Shown here: positions 25,451-36,016 of the stretch, piece after piece
Layout: the number at the start of each line of letters is the position of its first letter
Position numbering within the stretch: the stretch's first letter is position 1
NCBI RefSeq assembly: GCF_004310665.1
Contig: NZ_SIXF01000024.1
Span: 23,509 to 87,508 of the forward strand
Length of the DNA: 64,000 bases
Direction: 5' to 3'
DNA from: Pedobacter kyonggii
GTDB taxonomy: Bacteria; Bacteroidota; Bacteroidia; Sphingobacteriales; Sphingobacteriaceae
Made by a program: the position numbers and the translations under genes
Notes under the pieces: generated by a model
The model's input: only the letters and a program-made list of their open reading frames with translations
Told to the model about the DNA's origin: nothing
The model's database searches: none

Positions 25451-28309
25451 ATGATACGAATTTTACTCAAAAACATCCTTCCCCTTCTCCTCTTTTTAGT
25501 TTCTACTCAATTATTTGCTCAAGGCTTAAAAGGTAAGGTAACCGATTCTGCAGGCTTAGCTATTCCAGGTGCTACTGTTCAGGTAGTTGGCTCAAAAATT
25601 GGAACATCTTCTGATGGAAATGGACTCTATACCTTAAAGTTACCTTCACCCGGGGCTTATAAAGTCCGGATTTCTTTTACCGGTTATCAAACTTCCGAAG
25701 TAGCTGTTCAGATTGATAATACCGTAAAAACAATGGATTTTGCATTGCAGGATGCGAAAGAATTGTTAAGTGATGTAGTTGTGGTTGGATCAAGATCAAC
25801 GCCAAGAACAAACATCGAAAGTGTGGTACCTGTTGATCTGATTTCTACAAAAGACGTAAAAGTATTTGCCCAGACAGATTTAACGCAGATTTTGAACTTT
25901 GTGGCGCCATCTTTTAGCTCTAACCGGCAAACTGTTTCTGATGGAACCGATCACATCGATCCTGCATCTTTACGCGGTTTAGGGCCAGATCAGGTTTTGG
26001 TACTTGTAAACGGAAAACGTAGACATACTACAGCGTTGGTAAACATTAACGGTACTTTCGGTCGGGGTTCTGTCGGAACCGATTTAAACTCCATACCGGT
26101 TTCGGCAATAGAACGCATTGAGGTGCTACGTGATGGTGCTGCGGCACAGTACGGTTCGGATGCCATTGCCGGGGTAATCAATATTGTGTTAAAAAAGGTA
26201 ACACCATATAGTTTTTCTACCTCTTTTGGTCAATCTTCTTCAAGCGCTCTGGGTCGTGATTTTAGTGATGGTAGAACTTTTCAGGTTGATTTTAGCAAGG
26301 GATGGGCATTTAAAAATGATAAAGGTTTCATCAATTTTGCGGCACAATACCTCCAAAGGGGGTATACGAATAGAGGCGGTTTAGATACCCGTCCGTTATT
26401 ATATTCTGCAAACCCAACAAAAGGTTCAACAGAAACCGAAGCTGATTTTCAAGCCCGTTTTGCAAGTTTAAAGGCCACTGATGATGCAAGGGCAAGAGCA
26501 AATGGCTTGGATAGAAACAACATGCGTGTGGGTAACTCCGATTCGAAAAACGGTGGTGGTTTCTTAAACGGACAGTTTAATTTTGGTAAAACCACTCAAT
26601 TGTACTATGCAGCTGGCTTTACACATAAAACCGGAAGTGCCGCGGGTTTTTATCGCCTGCCGACACAAACAACACAGATTGATTTATCCATCTATCCTAA
26701 TGGATTTTTGCCTTTCATCGATACCAAGATTAATGATTATTCATTTTCTGCCGGATTAAGGGGTAAAATAGGCGCCTGGGATTACGATCTAAGTAATACA
26801 AGTGGAGAAAATACCATTGAGTTTAATATTGACAATACGGTAAATGCCTCTTTACCAACAGGCACTAGCCCTACTTCTTTTTATGCAGGAGAATTACTGT
26901 TCAGACAAAACACCAGTAATCTTGATTTAAGCAAAAAGCACACTTTTGACGGTGGATTTTTAACTTCATTAAACACGGCATTTGGTGCTGAATTCAGGGT
27001 AGATAATTACCAGATCAAAGAAGGCGAACTGTTATCGTATTCAAATGGCGGAAGATTGATCGGAACATCGCCTACGGCATCAGGTGCGCAGGTATTCCCA
27101 GGCTTTAAGCCGAGCAACGCACTAAACAAATCGAGGCATAACGTTGGTGCTTATGCCGATCTTGAAGCTGAATTTGGGCCACGGGTAACTTTAGGGGCTG
27201 CAGGCCGTTACGAAAATTATAGTGATTTCGGATCTAACTTCTCGTATAAATTTACGGGTAAGGTTAAACTTTTTGGCGATATTTCGATGCGTGGGGCTTA
27301 TTCCACAGGATTTAGGGCGCCATCCCTACATCAACAATATTTTAACAATGAAAGTACACAGTTTGTGGGTACAAATGCAACGCAGGTTTTAACCGTAAAT
27401 AATGCTAATCCTATTGTTGCCCAATTTGGTGTTGGCTCCTTAAAACCAGAAATATCTAAATCGGGAAGTTTAGGTTTAGCAGGCAAAATCGCCAAAACCT
27501 TTACTTTTACCATGGATGCTTATAACATTGATATCAGCGACCGTATTGTTTTCTCCAGTCAGTATGCCCGCGAACGCTCTGGCGGTGTTTTAGTGCCAAC
27601 GGGCTTGGTGAATCAGATTTTAAATACGGTAGACCCTACAGCGCAGATTAATAGTGTACAGTTTTTTACCAATGCCATTACCACCAATACTGCCGGGATC
27701 GATGTGGTTTTAACCAACAGGTTTAATTTAGGCACAAAAAGCAGCTTAATTTTAAGTGTTGCCGGAAATGTAAACAAAACCGTGGTGAGAAGTATCCAGG
27801 GTTCTGATAAAATTGAAAGTGATCCTACATTAAAGGCTAAACTTTTCGATCGTTTAGAACGCTCCCGTTTCGAAAGCTCTGTGCCTAAAAACAAGTTAAA
27901 TATCACAGCAACCTATAATGTAAATAAACTATCGTTTGTTGCCAGAACAGTTCGTTTTGGTGAGGTTACCTATTTAAATGCTATCGATCCTAATGTTGCT
28001 GCCAATGGCTTACCAACACAATTGGATCAGACTTTTGCGCCAAAATGGATAACTGATTTTTCTGTAAGTTATGCGGCAAATAAAACCTGGTCTGCTACGG
28101 TTGGAGCCAATAATATTTTTGATATTTACCCTGATAAGTTATATATCGATCCGCGTAATAATGAAAATAATTTGAGCGGAAACGCTGCCAGTAATTATTC
28201 AGGGGGATTAGACAATACCTCGAATGGTAGATTTTTGTACTCAAGAGCGGTTAGCCAGTTTGGTTTTAGTGGTAGGTATGTATATGGAAAAATTGCCTGT
28301 ACATTTTAA
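25451..28309 (+). CDS. TonB-dependent receptor with CarboxypepD_reg-like domain
   Basis: A 952-residue outer-membrane receptor with a signal peptide (ILPLLLFLVSTQLFAQ). Residues ~24-110 are the carboxypeptidase-regulatory-like domain (GLKGKVTDSAGLAIPGATVQ). The plug follows (DLTQILNFVAPSF, then VLRDGAAAQYGSDAIAGVIN), and the barrel ends with TVGANNIFDIYPDKLYI and a terminal GKIACTF. The plug ending in IERIEVLRDGAAAQYG is of the general TonB-receptor type, not SusC type. No SusD follows, so it should work alone, perhaps for a siderophore or vitamin-type ligand; this cannot be told from the sequence. It is monocistronic. Confidence 0.92.
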   Translation: MIRILLKNILPLLLFLVSTQLFAQGLKGKVTDSAGLAIPGATVQVVGSKIGTSSDGNGLYTLKLPSPGAYKVRISFTGYQTSEVAVQIDNTVKTMDFALQDAKELLSDVVVVGSRSTPRTNIESVVPVDLISTKDVKVFAQTDLTQILNFVAPSFSSNRQTVSDGTDHIDPASLRGLGPDQVLVLVNGKRRHTTALVNINGTFGRGSVGTDLNSIPVSAIERIEVLRDGAAAQYGSDAIAGVINIVLKKVTPYSFSTSFGQSSSSALGRDFSDGRTFQVDFSKGWAFKNDKGFINFAAQYLQRGYTNRGGLDTRPLLYSANPTKGSTETEADFQARFASLKATDDARARANGLDRNNMRVGNSDSKNGGGFLNGQFNFGKTTQLYYAAGFTHKTGSAAGFYRLPTQTTQIDLSIYPNGFLPFIDTKINDYSFSAGLRGKIGAWDYDLSNTSGENTIEFNIDNTVNASLPTGTSPTSFYAGELLFRQNTSNLDLSKKHTFDGGFLTSLNTAFGAEFRVDNYQIKEGELLSYSNGGRLIGTSPTASGAQVFPGFKPSNALNKSRHNVGAYADLEAEFGPRVTLGAAGRYENYSDFGSNFSYKFTGKVKLFGDISMRGAYSTGFRAPSLHQQYFNNESTQFVGTNATQVLTVNNANPIVAQFGVGSLKPEISKSGSLGLAGKIAKTFTFTMDAYNIDISDRIVFSSQYARERSGGVLVPTGLVNQILNTVDPTAQINSVQFFTNAITTNTAGIDVVLTNRFNLGTKSSLILSVAGNVNKTVVRSIQGSDKIESDPTLKAKLFDRLERSRFESSVPKNKLNITATYNVNKLSFVARTVRFGEVTYLNAIDPNVAANGLPTQLDQTFAPKWITDFSVSYAANKTWSATVGANNIFDIYPDKLYIDPRNNENNLSGNAASNYSGGLDNTSNGRFLYSRAVSQFGFSGRYVYGKIACTF

Positions 28310-28327
28310 TAATATTTAAATTAATCA

Positions 28328-28503
28328 GCTGTCTCGAATAAATTTAATTGTTCTAGTGAAAAATTATATTTAGACGTATCGTCATTCCCAACTTGATTGG
28401 GAATCTTAATGCTAATGGAAACACGCTTTAAGATTCCCGCATTCGCGAGAATGACCTAAGGTGAATGAAGTTTTGATAAGAATACGATTCAATTTGAGAC
28501 AGC
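28328..28503. repeat. Nested inverted repeat (REP-like) between convergent genes
   Basis: An outer pair GCTGTCTC (28328-28335)/GAGACAGC (28496-28503) encloses an inner imperfect pair. The inner arms run GTCATTCCCAACTTG... from 28381 and ...GCATTCGCGAGAATGAC to about 28455, sharing GTCATTC and GGGAATCTT. The inner arms resemble the 373-495 repeat in size, arm edges and position between convergent genes, suggesting one dispersed family. Confidence 0.65.
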
Positions 28504-28523
28504 TTTTTTTCAATATCGAAAAC

Positions 28524-29825
28524 CTACAGATACTGCAGCAAACTCTCCAATTTCATCCCTCTTGATCCTTTAAGTAATACTAAATGATCCTGAACAGGAT
28601 TTTCTTGCAAATACTGAGCAACCTCTGCAGGATTTTCGAAAAATATGCCTTTAAAACTGCCTTTAAATGTATAAAAATCCTTCCCGATAAAAATTAACTG
28701 ATCCAAGCCACTTTCATTAGCCTGTTTCACAATAAGTTCATGCTGGCCAAGCGATTCTGGCCCAAGCTCAAACATATCGCCCAAAATGGCCGTCTTTTTA
28801 TCCGCTGATAATACGGCGATATTTTTCAGTGCAGCGGTCATGCTGCTTGGGTTTGCATTATAAAAATCGCAGATTACGGTATTCTTTTCTGTTTTGGTTA
28901 ATTGAGAACGGTTGTTTTTTGGCTGATAATTAGCAAGGCCGGTATTAATTTCGTTTGGGTTCATATCAAAAAAATCGCCAATACAGATTGCAGCAAGAAT
29001 GTTTTCGAAATTATAACTTCCTGTTAAATTAGTTTTTACTGAAGAAGAAACGTCATGGTTGGTCCAATCCACTTCGATAAATGGATCGCTGCTTTTTAAT
29101 TCGCCTTTAATAGTATTGCCATTTTCTGTTCCGTAATAAATAAGTTTGTTTAAGCCTGCCGCGGTGCTCATTTCAAGCAAGTATGGATTGTCTCTATTGA
29201 TAAAAGTATAACCATGGGTTTCTTTTAAATAGGCATAAAGTTCTGCTTTGCCCTTTTTTACCCCTTCAAATCCGCCGAATCCATCTAAATGTGCCATGCC
29301 AACATTGGTAATAATGCCATGGGTGGGCTGAGCAATGGTACAAAGCAGTTCTATTTCCTTTTGGTGGTTTGCTCCCATTTCGATTACCGCAATCTGCACC
29401 TCACTGGTGATGGATAAGATAGATAACGGAACACCAATGTGATTGTTTAGATTGCCGAATGTGGCAAAGGTTTTGTATCGCTCCGCTAAAACAGCATTTA
29501 CCAGTTCTTTGCTGGTTGTTTTGCCGTTACTGCCCGTTAAACCGATTACCGGGATATTTAATTGTTTGCGGTGATGACGTGCCAGATCCTGCAGGGTGCT
29601 CAATACATCTTCAACCAATAGGCATTGACTATTTTTAGCATAATCTTCTTCATCTACAACTGCATAAGCTGCGCCCTTTTCAATAGCTTGAGCTGCAAAT
29701 TCGTTGGCATTAAAAAGATCTCCCTTAAGCGCAAAAAAGATACAACCCGGGATAATGTTTCTTGTATCGGTAGAGATAACAGGGTTTTTGAGGTAGTAAT
29801 CGTATAATCTTTCGGTTGTAATCAT
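28524..29825 (-). CDS. murF: UDP-N-acetylmuramoyl-tripeptide--D-alanyl-D-alanine ligase
   Basis: Last cytoplasmic step of the peptidoglycan precursor pathway: ATP-dependent addition of D-Ala-D-Ala to UDP-MurNAc-tripeptide. The 433 residues show the N-terminal domain opening STDTRNIIPGCIFFALKGD. The ATP loop is GLTGSNGKTTSKE (about 96-107). The central-domain motifs are VIEMGANHQKEIELL and ITNVGMAHLDGFGG, then CDFYNANPSSMTAAL in the C-terminal ligase domain. Complete, standard length and divergent from the M14 peptidase gene. No other cell-wall gene of the dcw cluster is nearby. Confidence 0.97.
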   Translation of the reverse strand: MITTERLYDYYLKNPVISTDTRNIIPGCIFFALKGDLFNANEFAAQAIEKGAAYAVVDEEDYAKNSQCLLVEDVLSTLQDLARHHRKQLNIPVIGLTGSNGKTTSKELVNAVLAERYKTFATFGNLNNHIGVPLSILSITSEVQIAVIEMGANHQKEIELLCTIAQPTHGIITNVGMAHLDGFGGFEGVKKGKAELYAYLKETHGYTFINRDNPYLLEMSTAAGLNKLIYYGTENGNTIKGELKSSDPFIEVDWTNHDVSSSVKTNLTGSYNFENILAAICIGDFFDMNPNEINTGLANYQPKNNRSQLTKTEKNTVICDFYNANPSSMTAALKNIAVLSADKKTAILGDMFELGPESLGQHELIVKQANESGLDQLIFIGKDFYTFKGSFKGIFFENPAEVAQYLQENPVQDHLVLLKGSRGMKLESLLQYL

Positions 29826-29909
29826 GCCTATGGTAAAAAATATGATGTAAAATTAAGCTTTCGCATCAACAAAAAACAAAATTAGTACATTAGGTAAAAT
29901 TATTTCCCT

Positions 29910-32405
29910 ATGAAAAGACTCTTAACGTTCTGTCTAATCTCCCTTAGTACGGTTTTGTTTGTGCAAGCACAGTTAAAATCTCCTGATGATTTTTTAGGCT
30001 ACGAGTTAGGTTCGCACTTTACCCCGCACCATAAAGTAGCCGATTATTTTAGGCAAACTGCTGCAGCTTCTCCTAACAATATGAAGCTTATAGAATATGG
30101 AAAAACGAATGAAGGCAGACCGTTAATGGTGGCAATTGTTTCTTCAGCAGAAAATATAGCAAAGCTGGAGAAGATCAGGAATAACAATATAGCTTTGGCA
30201 ACAGGCACTACTAATAGTGTCGATTTAACAAATCAACCCGCTATACTTTGGTTAAGTTATAATGTTCATGGTAATGAGGCAAACTCAACTGAAACTTCAA
30301 TGAAGATGCTTTATACCTTAGTTTCGGGTAATAATAAAACAGCTACAGATTGGTTAAAAAATACTGTTGTGGTGATCGATCCTTGTTTAAACCCCGATGG
30401 AAGAGATCGTTATGTGAATTATTTTAATAGCGTGGTGGGTAAAACACCCAATTCCGATCCATTATCAAGAGAACACATAGAGCCATGGCCGGGTGGCAGG
30501 CCGAATCATTACTATTTCGATTTAAACCGAGATTGGGCCTGGCAAACACAGGTTGAAAGTCAGCAAAGGTTAGCGTTGTATAACCAATGGATGCCACAGG
30601 TACATGTCGATTTTCATGAGCAAAGCTATAATGAACCTTACTATTTTGCACCTGCAGCAGAGCCAGTTCACCAGGATGTTACGCCTTGGCAAAAAAGTTT
30701 TCAGGTTGTAGTAGGTAAAAATAATGCCAGGTATTTTGATGCAGAAGGTTGGCAGTACTTCACTAAAGAGCGTTTTGATTTGCTATACCCATCTTATGGT
30801 GATACTTATCCCCTATACAATGGATCAATTGGCATGACCTATGAGCAGGGGGGAATCAGGGCCGGATTATCTGTGGTAACCAACGATGGTGATACCTTAA
30901 CCTTAAAAGACCGTATCGTGCACCATTTTACAACAGGAATGTCGACCCTTGAAGTAACTTCCTTAAACAATCAGAAATTATTAGCGGAGTATAAAAAATA
31001 TTTCCAGCAGGAATTAGCCAATAGCCCAGGTATTTATAAAAGTTATATCATAAAAGCGACTAATTTGTCGCGTTTAAAAAAATTAGCCGAATTGTTGACC
31101 AAAAATAAAATCGAATTTGCTTTTGGTGGCGATAAAGCTGGAAGAGGTTATGACTATGATACCCAAAAGGAAGAAAATTTTAATATAACCCGTAACGATT
31201 TAATTGTTAATATCCAGCAGCCGAGGGCAGTTTTGGCTAACGTTTTATTAGAGCCTCAAACCCTCGTAACCGACTCTAATACTTATGATATTACAGCATG
31301 GGCCCTGCCTTATGTGTATGGGTTGAAGGGCTATGCCAGTAAAGAAAATATTAAAGGAAAATATTCTGTAATTGAAGAGCCAAAAGTAATCAATAATGAG
31401 CTTGAAAAGCCGCTAGCCTGGTTGTTTAGCTGGGGATCAAGTGAAGATATTCAGGTTTTAACTGCGCTGCAAAAAGAAAATATAAAAGTTAGACAGGCCG
31501 ATCAGCCATTTTCCGTAAATGGTAAAGACTATCCTGCCGGAACCCTAATTGTGTTGAGGGCGGAAAACGAAAGGCTCATAAAAGGGATGAAAGATAAGGT
31601 TACATCGATCGCCAAAACCTTGAACAGGCCAATCCAGGCCATTAGCAGTGGTTTTGTAGAAAAGGGGAAAGATTTTGGCTCTAACGTTTATCCATTGCTA
31701 AAACGACCTAAAATTGCCATTGTATCCGGTACGGAGGTTTCTTCTCTCGCTTTTGGCGAAGCCTGGTTTTTTCTTGAACACGATCTAAATCTTTCACCAA
31801 TTATTATTAATGCCAAGGATCTGAATAACCTGGATATTAATAAAGTAAACACTTTGATTTTACCGGATGGAAGTTATAGTGCTTTTATAGGTGATGGTTT
31901 AATTGCATGGCTAAATAAAGGAGGAAGATTGATTTTGATGGAAGATGCTATAGAAAGTGTATCCGAGAAAAAAGGATTTGATATTAAAAAGAAGGAAGCG
32001 GTTGTGAAAAAAGATGAAAAGCCAGGGGCAAACAAACTTCTTTTCAAGGATAAGAACAGAGATGATTTCGAAACCGCAATACCAGGTGCAATTTATCGGA
32101 TCAATCTAGATGCTAGTCACCCGTTTTCCTATGGTTTGGGTAAAACTTACTATAGTTTAAAAACAGACCGTAAAATTTATGAGCCTTTTGTTAAAGGTTG
32201 GAATGTAGGTTTAGTTAACGAAAAAAGCCTAATGGCAGGTGTAGTGGGCAAAAAAGCAAGGGAAGAGCTTAAAACAGGGCTTTTAATTGGTGTACAAGAT
32301 TTTGGGCATGGGCAGGTAGTTTATTTGGCTAGTGATCCGCTTTTCAGGAATTTTTGGGAAGGTGGGAAGACTCTATTTGGGAATATCGTGTTTTGTGGTT
32401 ATTAG
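29910..32405 (+). CDS. M14-family zinc carboxypeptidase, exported
   Basis: An 831-residue secreted peptidase with a signal peptide (LLTFCLISLSTVLFVQAQ). The zinc ligands are His120 and Glu123 in the motif HGNE, with the third His in QVHVDFHEQS; EGRPLMVAIVSSAEN is the usual first strand. After the ~350-residue catalytic domain, a long C-terminal extension includes KIAIVSGTEVSSLAFGEAWF and a segment resembling a class I amidotransferase-like fold (LILPDGSYSAF). This architecture is common for large Bacteroidota M14 peptidases. The substrate is unknown. It is divergent from murF and monocistronic. Confidence 0.9.
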   Translation: MKRLLTFCLISLSTVLFVQAQLKSPDDFLGYELGSHFTPHHKVADYFRQTAAASPNNMKLIEYGKTNEGRPLMVAIVSSAENIAKLEKIRNNNIALATGTTNSVDLTNQPAILWLSYNVHGNEANSTETSMKMLYTLVSGNNKTATDWLKNTVVVIDPCLNPDGRDRYVNYFNSVVGKTPNSDPLSREHIEPWPGGRPNHYYFDLNRDWAWQTQVESQQRLALYNQWMPQVHVDFHEQSYNEPYYFAPAAEPVHQDVTPWQKSFQVVVGKNNARYFDAEGWQYFTKERFDLLYPSYGDTYPLYNGSIGMTYEQGGIRAGLSVVTNDGDTLTLKDRIVHHFTTGMSTLEVTSLNNQKLLAEYKKYFQQELANSPGIYKSYIIKATNLSRLKKLAELLTKNKIEFAFGGDKAGRGYDYDTQKEENFNITRNDLIVNIQQPRAVLANVLLEPQTLVTDSNTYDITAWALPYVYGLKGYASKENIKGKYSVIEEPKVINNELEKPLAWLFSWGSSEDIQVLTALQKENIKVRQADQPFSVNGKDYPAGTLIVLRAENERLIKGMKDKVTSIAKTLNRPIQAISSGFVEKGKDFGSNVYPLLKRPKIAIVSGTEVSSLAFGEAWFFLEHDLNLSPIIINAKDLNNLDINKVNTLILPDGSYSAFIGDGLIAWLNKGGRLILMEDAIESVSEKKGFDIKKKEAVVKKDEKPGANKLLFKDKNRDDFETAIPGAIYRINLDASHPFSYGLGKTYYSLKTDRKIYEPFVKGWNVGLVNEKSLMAGVVGKKAREELKTGLLIGVQDFGHGQVVYLASDPLFRNFWEGGKTLFGNIVFCGY

Positions 32406-32834
32406 TACATGCAATATGTTAGTATGTTTTTTCCAATGGGTAAGGGTTTTCTTCTAGTTTTTATAATATTACTGCGAAATTCTATATGTTTTGAAGAAAT
32501 TGTAGGGTATTGATTCCTTGAGGTTATTTGTTTCATCAAAAAGAAGGGGTTTTAGAGGTTGTTAAGTGAAATTAATATGCTTACTGAGCTAAACTTGCAT
32601 TTTTATGTAAAAAAAAGAGCTCTATTTTATAAGGAATCTCATAAAGAAAGCATTATTTAACTGTTTGTAATCCAGTAAGAAAGAAAATTTAACACTTATT
32701 AATTATCTGAATATCAGTAGTTTAATTGTTATTTGCATTGATTTGTTAAAATTTGTTAAAAAAAGTTTTTTAACCTGAATCTCAACGCTTAAATTAGGCC
32801 AATCATTAATCATTAACTAACCTATTATCACATT
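32406..32834. other. Leader region of the first SusC gene
   Basis: 429 bp, very AT-rich. It contains the direct repeat ATTTGTTAAA ATTTGTTAAA at 32741-32760, a motif shared with the leader of the third susC gene (43585-43603). A TTTGTTAAAATTTG stretch is near to, but not exactly, a TAnnTTTG promoter. The last ~30 bases (TAACTAACCTA...) resemble other leaders in this window. No gene was seen. Confidence 0.5.
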
Positions 32835-35800
32835 ATGAAAAAACTTCTACAAAGTTTGTTCATTCTTATGTGCGTTGCTATAACGGCAATTGCTCAAGAA
32901 AGAACAATTACTGGTACGGTTATCGCTGCGGATGACAAATTACCTATTCCCGGTGTAAGCGTAAAAATTTCAGGTGCCTCAGGAGGTACCGTTACAAGTG
33001 CAGATGGTAAATACTCTTTAAGAGTTCCGGCTTCTGCTACAGCATTAGTATTTAGTTCTATAGGGTTTGCTACGCAAACTAAAACAATTGGTTCTTCAAC
33101 AACAATAAATGTTGTTCTAGCTTCCGATGCTACTTCGTTATCTGAAATTGTTGTAACAGCATTAGGTGAAAAAAGAGAAGCTAGAGCTTTAGGTTATGCC
33201 GCTACTGAAATAAAGGGGGAGAAACTTACTATTGCAAAAAACACAGACATCAGTACGGCATTAGCAGGTAAGGTTGCTGGTGTTCAATTAAATGGATCAC
33301 CAAGTTCATCATTTGATAACGCTTCAGTTATTGTTCGTGGGATTAATGGTTTTACGGTAGGATCTCCATTGTTTGTTGTGGATGGAACGCCTGCCGATCA
33401 AGCCAACGTAAACATGGATAATATCGAAAGTATTACCGTGCTTAAAGGTGCTGCTGCTACAGCATTGTATGGCCAACGCGCTTATAATGGTGTTGTAATT
33501 GTAACAAGTAAAAAAGGGAGCAGAAAAGCCGGTACCTCAATAGAAATTAATTCTGGATTAGCAATCGAAAAAACTTCTTTGTTGCCTGATTATCAAAATG
33601 AATATGCAGGTGGTTATACAGGTCAATTTGTGAAATTTGAGTATGATCCTGCTATCCATCCAGCTTCTTGGGCAGCCTTTAATGGACAAAATATGTTGGA
33701 TTATGGGGCGGATGCAAGTTTTGGTCCAAAAATTGACGGCACAACCCTCTATCGTCCTTATTACAGTTGGTATGCTGGTGAAGATTTTGGTAAGCTAGTT
33801 CCTTTGACAGCGCAACCAGATAACATTAAAGATTACTTAAAAACAGGAGGCTCTTATAACAACAGTATCGCATTCTCAACAGGGGGAGAAGGTTATAATT
33901 TGCGTGTTGGATATACCAATCAAACTAGATCTCTTGTTCAAGAGAATGCTAACCGATCAATGAATATTTTAAATGTTAACGGATCATATGATGTTAGTAA
34001 AAGATTAACTGTATCTACCGATTTTCAATTTGCTAAAGAAAATAGAATTGGACAGCCTTACGAAACTTATCGCAACGATGGTTTAAATGTGGTTCAAGGT
34101 TTTAACCAATGGTTTCAGCGTCAATTGGATATGAATTACATGAGAGATCATCAGGTTTTGGCTGATGGTACCGTGACTTCTTGGAATATCGGAAATCCAA
34201 ATGGAAGCGGTGATCTAGGTGAGGTTACTAGGCCTCAATATTGGGATAACCCTTTCTGGGTTGTAAACAACAACTATAGGACGCAAAGAAATAATCGTTT
34301 AGTTGGTAATTTAGGCTTAAAGTACGATTTGGGTAGTGGTTTGGCTATTGCAGGTTTTTTAAGAGGTAATATTAATAACGAATCTGGCGACGAACGCATG
34401 GCAACAGGTGGATTACAACAAGATTATTTCAAAACAAGAAACTGGACAGACACAGAGTTTAACTATGAATTAAACTTAACTTATAATAAAACTTTTGGTG
34501 ATTTTACTTTAAATGCTTTGGCAGCCGGTAACCTTCGTCATGAAAAAAGAGAGAGAATTGACATGGCTACTGCAGGCGGTTTAAGCTTCCCTAACTATTT
34601 TAACATCGCCGCATCTTTAGCTCGCCCAACAGTAACTAACGACTATTATGAAAAAGAAGTTAGAAGTATTTTCGGTAAAGCATCGTTGGCCTATAAAAAC
34701 TTTCTTTATTTAGATGTTACAGCTAGAAATGACTGGTCATCTGTATTCGCTCCAGATTTGAATTCGTATTTCTATCCATCTGTTTCAACTTCGTTTGTAT
34801 TCTCTGAGTTTTTCCCAGAGGGTATTAAAAAGGCTATATCATTTGGTAAATTAAGATTGGCATATGCTCAAGTAGGTTCGGATGTTGATCCATATAGGGT
34901 AAATCTTCAATACAATACTGCGCCTGCTTACGGTACCAATCCTTCTTTGGCAATTGGAAACGAATTTAGGAACGGAAGATTAATACCAGCTAAAACTAAT
35001 TCATTTGAGATCGGTACTGAAATGAAGTTCTTGAAAAACAGAATTGGGTTAGATTTTGCTTACTATATCAACAAAAATAAAAATCAGATCTTAGGAGTAA
35101 CCTTAAATGGTGCAACTGGTTATACAAGTAATTTAATCAATGCAGGTGATTTAACAAATAAAGGTTTCGAATTTAGCTTAACTGGTACGCCGGTTCAGTC
35201 AAAAAATGTGAGCTGGGATTTGACCGTAAACTTTAGTAAATCTAAAACTATTGTGAACAAAATCACAGATAAACAAACTAATGTAATCTATCAAACAAGT
35301 ACATTCTTCGGTAATACCTTAAATTTACGTGAAGGCGAGGAATGGGGTTATATATTAGGCCGTACCTGGAACCGCGATGCTAATGGTAATGTAATCATTG
35401 CTGCAAGCGGTCTGCCTACCTCAACAACGAATCAATTTATTGGTTACGCTCGTCCAAAATTCAACGGAGGTGCTTACAGTTCGTTAAGAGTATTTGATTT
35501 TGATTTAGGATTTTCTATAGATTTTCAGAAAGGCGGCTTGTTTAACTCTACTACTCGTGCATTCAATATGGGCAGTGGTTTATCTCAGGAAACTGTTGGT
35601 GTAAACGATAAAGGGATCGACTGGAGATTGCCTGTTGCTCAAGGTGGTGGATATAAATTTGCCGGAGTTCTAGCAAACGGTCAACCAAATACAAGATATG
35701 TAGATGCTAGTACAGCATTTTACAATGGTATGCAAACCGGATCAGGCGAACTTTTTATGATCAGCGCTTCTTACCTGAAATTAAGGGAAGTTAGATTGGG

Positions 35801-36005
35801 TTATAATTTACCAAGTAAAATTTTGGTCAAAACAGGTTTCCTTAAATCAGCTAACTTAGGTTTGGTTGTGGGTAATGCATGGTTAATATCTGCTCCTGGA
35901 AAGAAATATGGTGTTGACCCATCGGAAATTGAAAATTTTTGGCAAGAAGGCGGACAATTGCCGTCGTCTCGCACATTCGGTCTTAATTTAAGAGTTGGGC
36001 TTTAA
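32835..36005 (+). CDS. SusC/RagA-family TonB-linked outer-membrane protein, pair 1
   Basis: A 1056-residue outer-membrane channel for TonB-dependent import, capped by its SusD partner. The signal peptide is MKKLLQSLFILMCVAITAIA, then Q. The CarboxypepD_reg-like domain occupies ~22-110 (TITGTVIAADDKLPIPGVSV). The plug carries NMDNIESITVLKGAAATALYG, with LKGAAA in place of the more common LKDASA, then NGVVIVTSKKG. The barrel ends ...SRTFGLNLRVGL. The TonB-box region, ALGEKREARALGYA, differs from the VVVGYG consensus of pair 2. The gene is 11 bp upstream of its SusD. The first 27 coding bases are identical to the other three susC genes here. Confidence 0.95.
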   Translation: MKKLLQSLFILMCVAITAIAQERTITGTVIAADDKLPIPGVSVKISGASGGTVTSADGKYSLRVPASATALVFSSIGFATQTKTIGSSTTINVVLASDATSLSEIVVTALGEKREARALGYAATEIKGEKLTIAKNTDISTALAGKVAGVQLNGSPSSSFDNASVIVRGINGFTVGSPLFVVDGTPADQANVNMDNIESITVLKGAAATALYGQRAYNGVVIVTSKKGSRKAGTSIEINSGLAIEKTSLLPDYQNEYAGGYTGQFVKFEYDPAIHPASWAAFNGQNMLDYGADASFGPKIDGTTLYRPYYSWYAGEDFGKLVPLTAQPDNIKDYLKTGGSYNNSIAFSTGGEGYNLRVGYTNQTRSLVQENANRSMNILNVNGSYDVSKRLTVSTDFQFAKENRIGQPYETYRNDGLNVVQGFNQWFQRQLDMNYMRDHQVLADGTVTSWNIGNPNGSGDLGEVTRPQYWDNPFWVVNNNYRTQRNNRLVGNLGLKYDLGSGLAIAGFLRGNINNESGDERMATGGLQQDYFKTRNWTDTEFNYELNLTYNKTFGDFTLNALAAGNLRHEKRERIDMATAGGLSFPNYFNIAASLARPTVTNDYYEKEVRSIFGKASLAYKNFLYLDVTARNDWSSVFAPDLNSYFYPSVSTSFVFSEFFPEGIKKAISFGKLRLAYAQVGSDVDPYRVNLQYNTAPAYGTNPSLAIGNEFRNGRLIPAKTNSFEIGTEMKFLKNRIGLDFAYYINKNKNQILGVTLNGATGYTSNLINAGDLTNKGFEFSLTGTPVQSKNVSWDLTVNFSKSKTIVNKITDKQTNVIYQTSTFFGNTLNLREGEEWGYILGRTWNRDANGNVIIAASGLPTSTTNQFIGYARPKFNGGAYSSLRVFDFDLGFSIDFQKGGLFNSTTRAFNMGSGLSQETVGVNDKGIDWRLPVAQGGGYKFAGVLANGQPNTRYVDASTAFYNGMQTGSGELFMISASYLKLREVRLGYNLPSKILVKTGFLKSANLGLVVGNAWLISAPGKKYGVDPSEIENFWQEGGQLPSSRTFGLNLRVGL

Positions 36006-36016
36006 TTTATAAGGAT

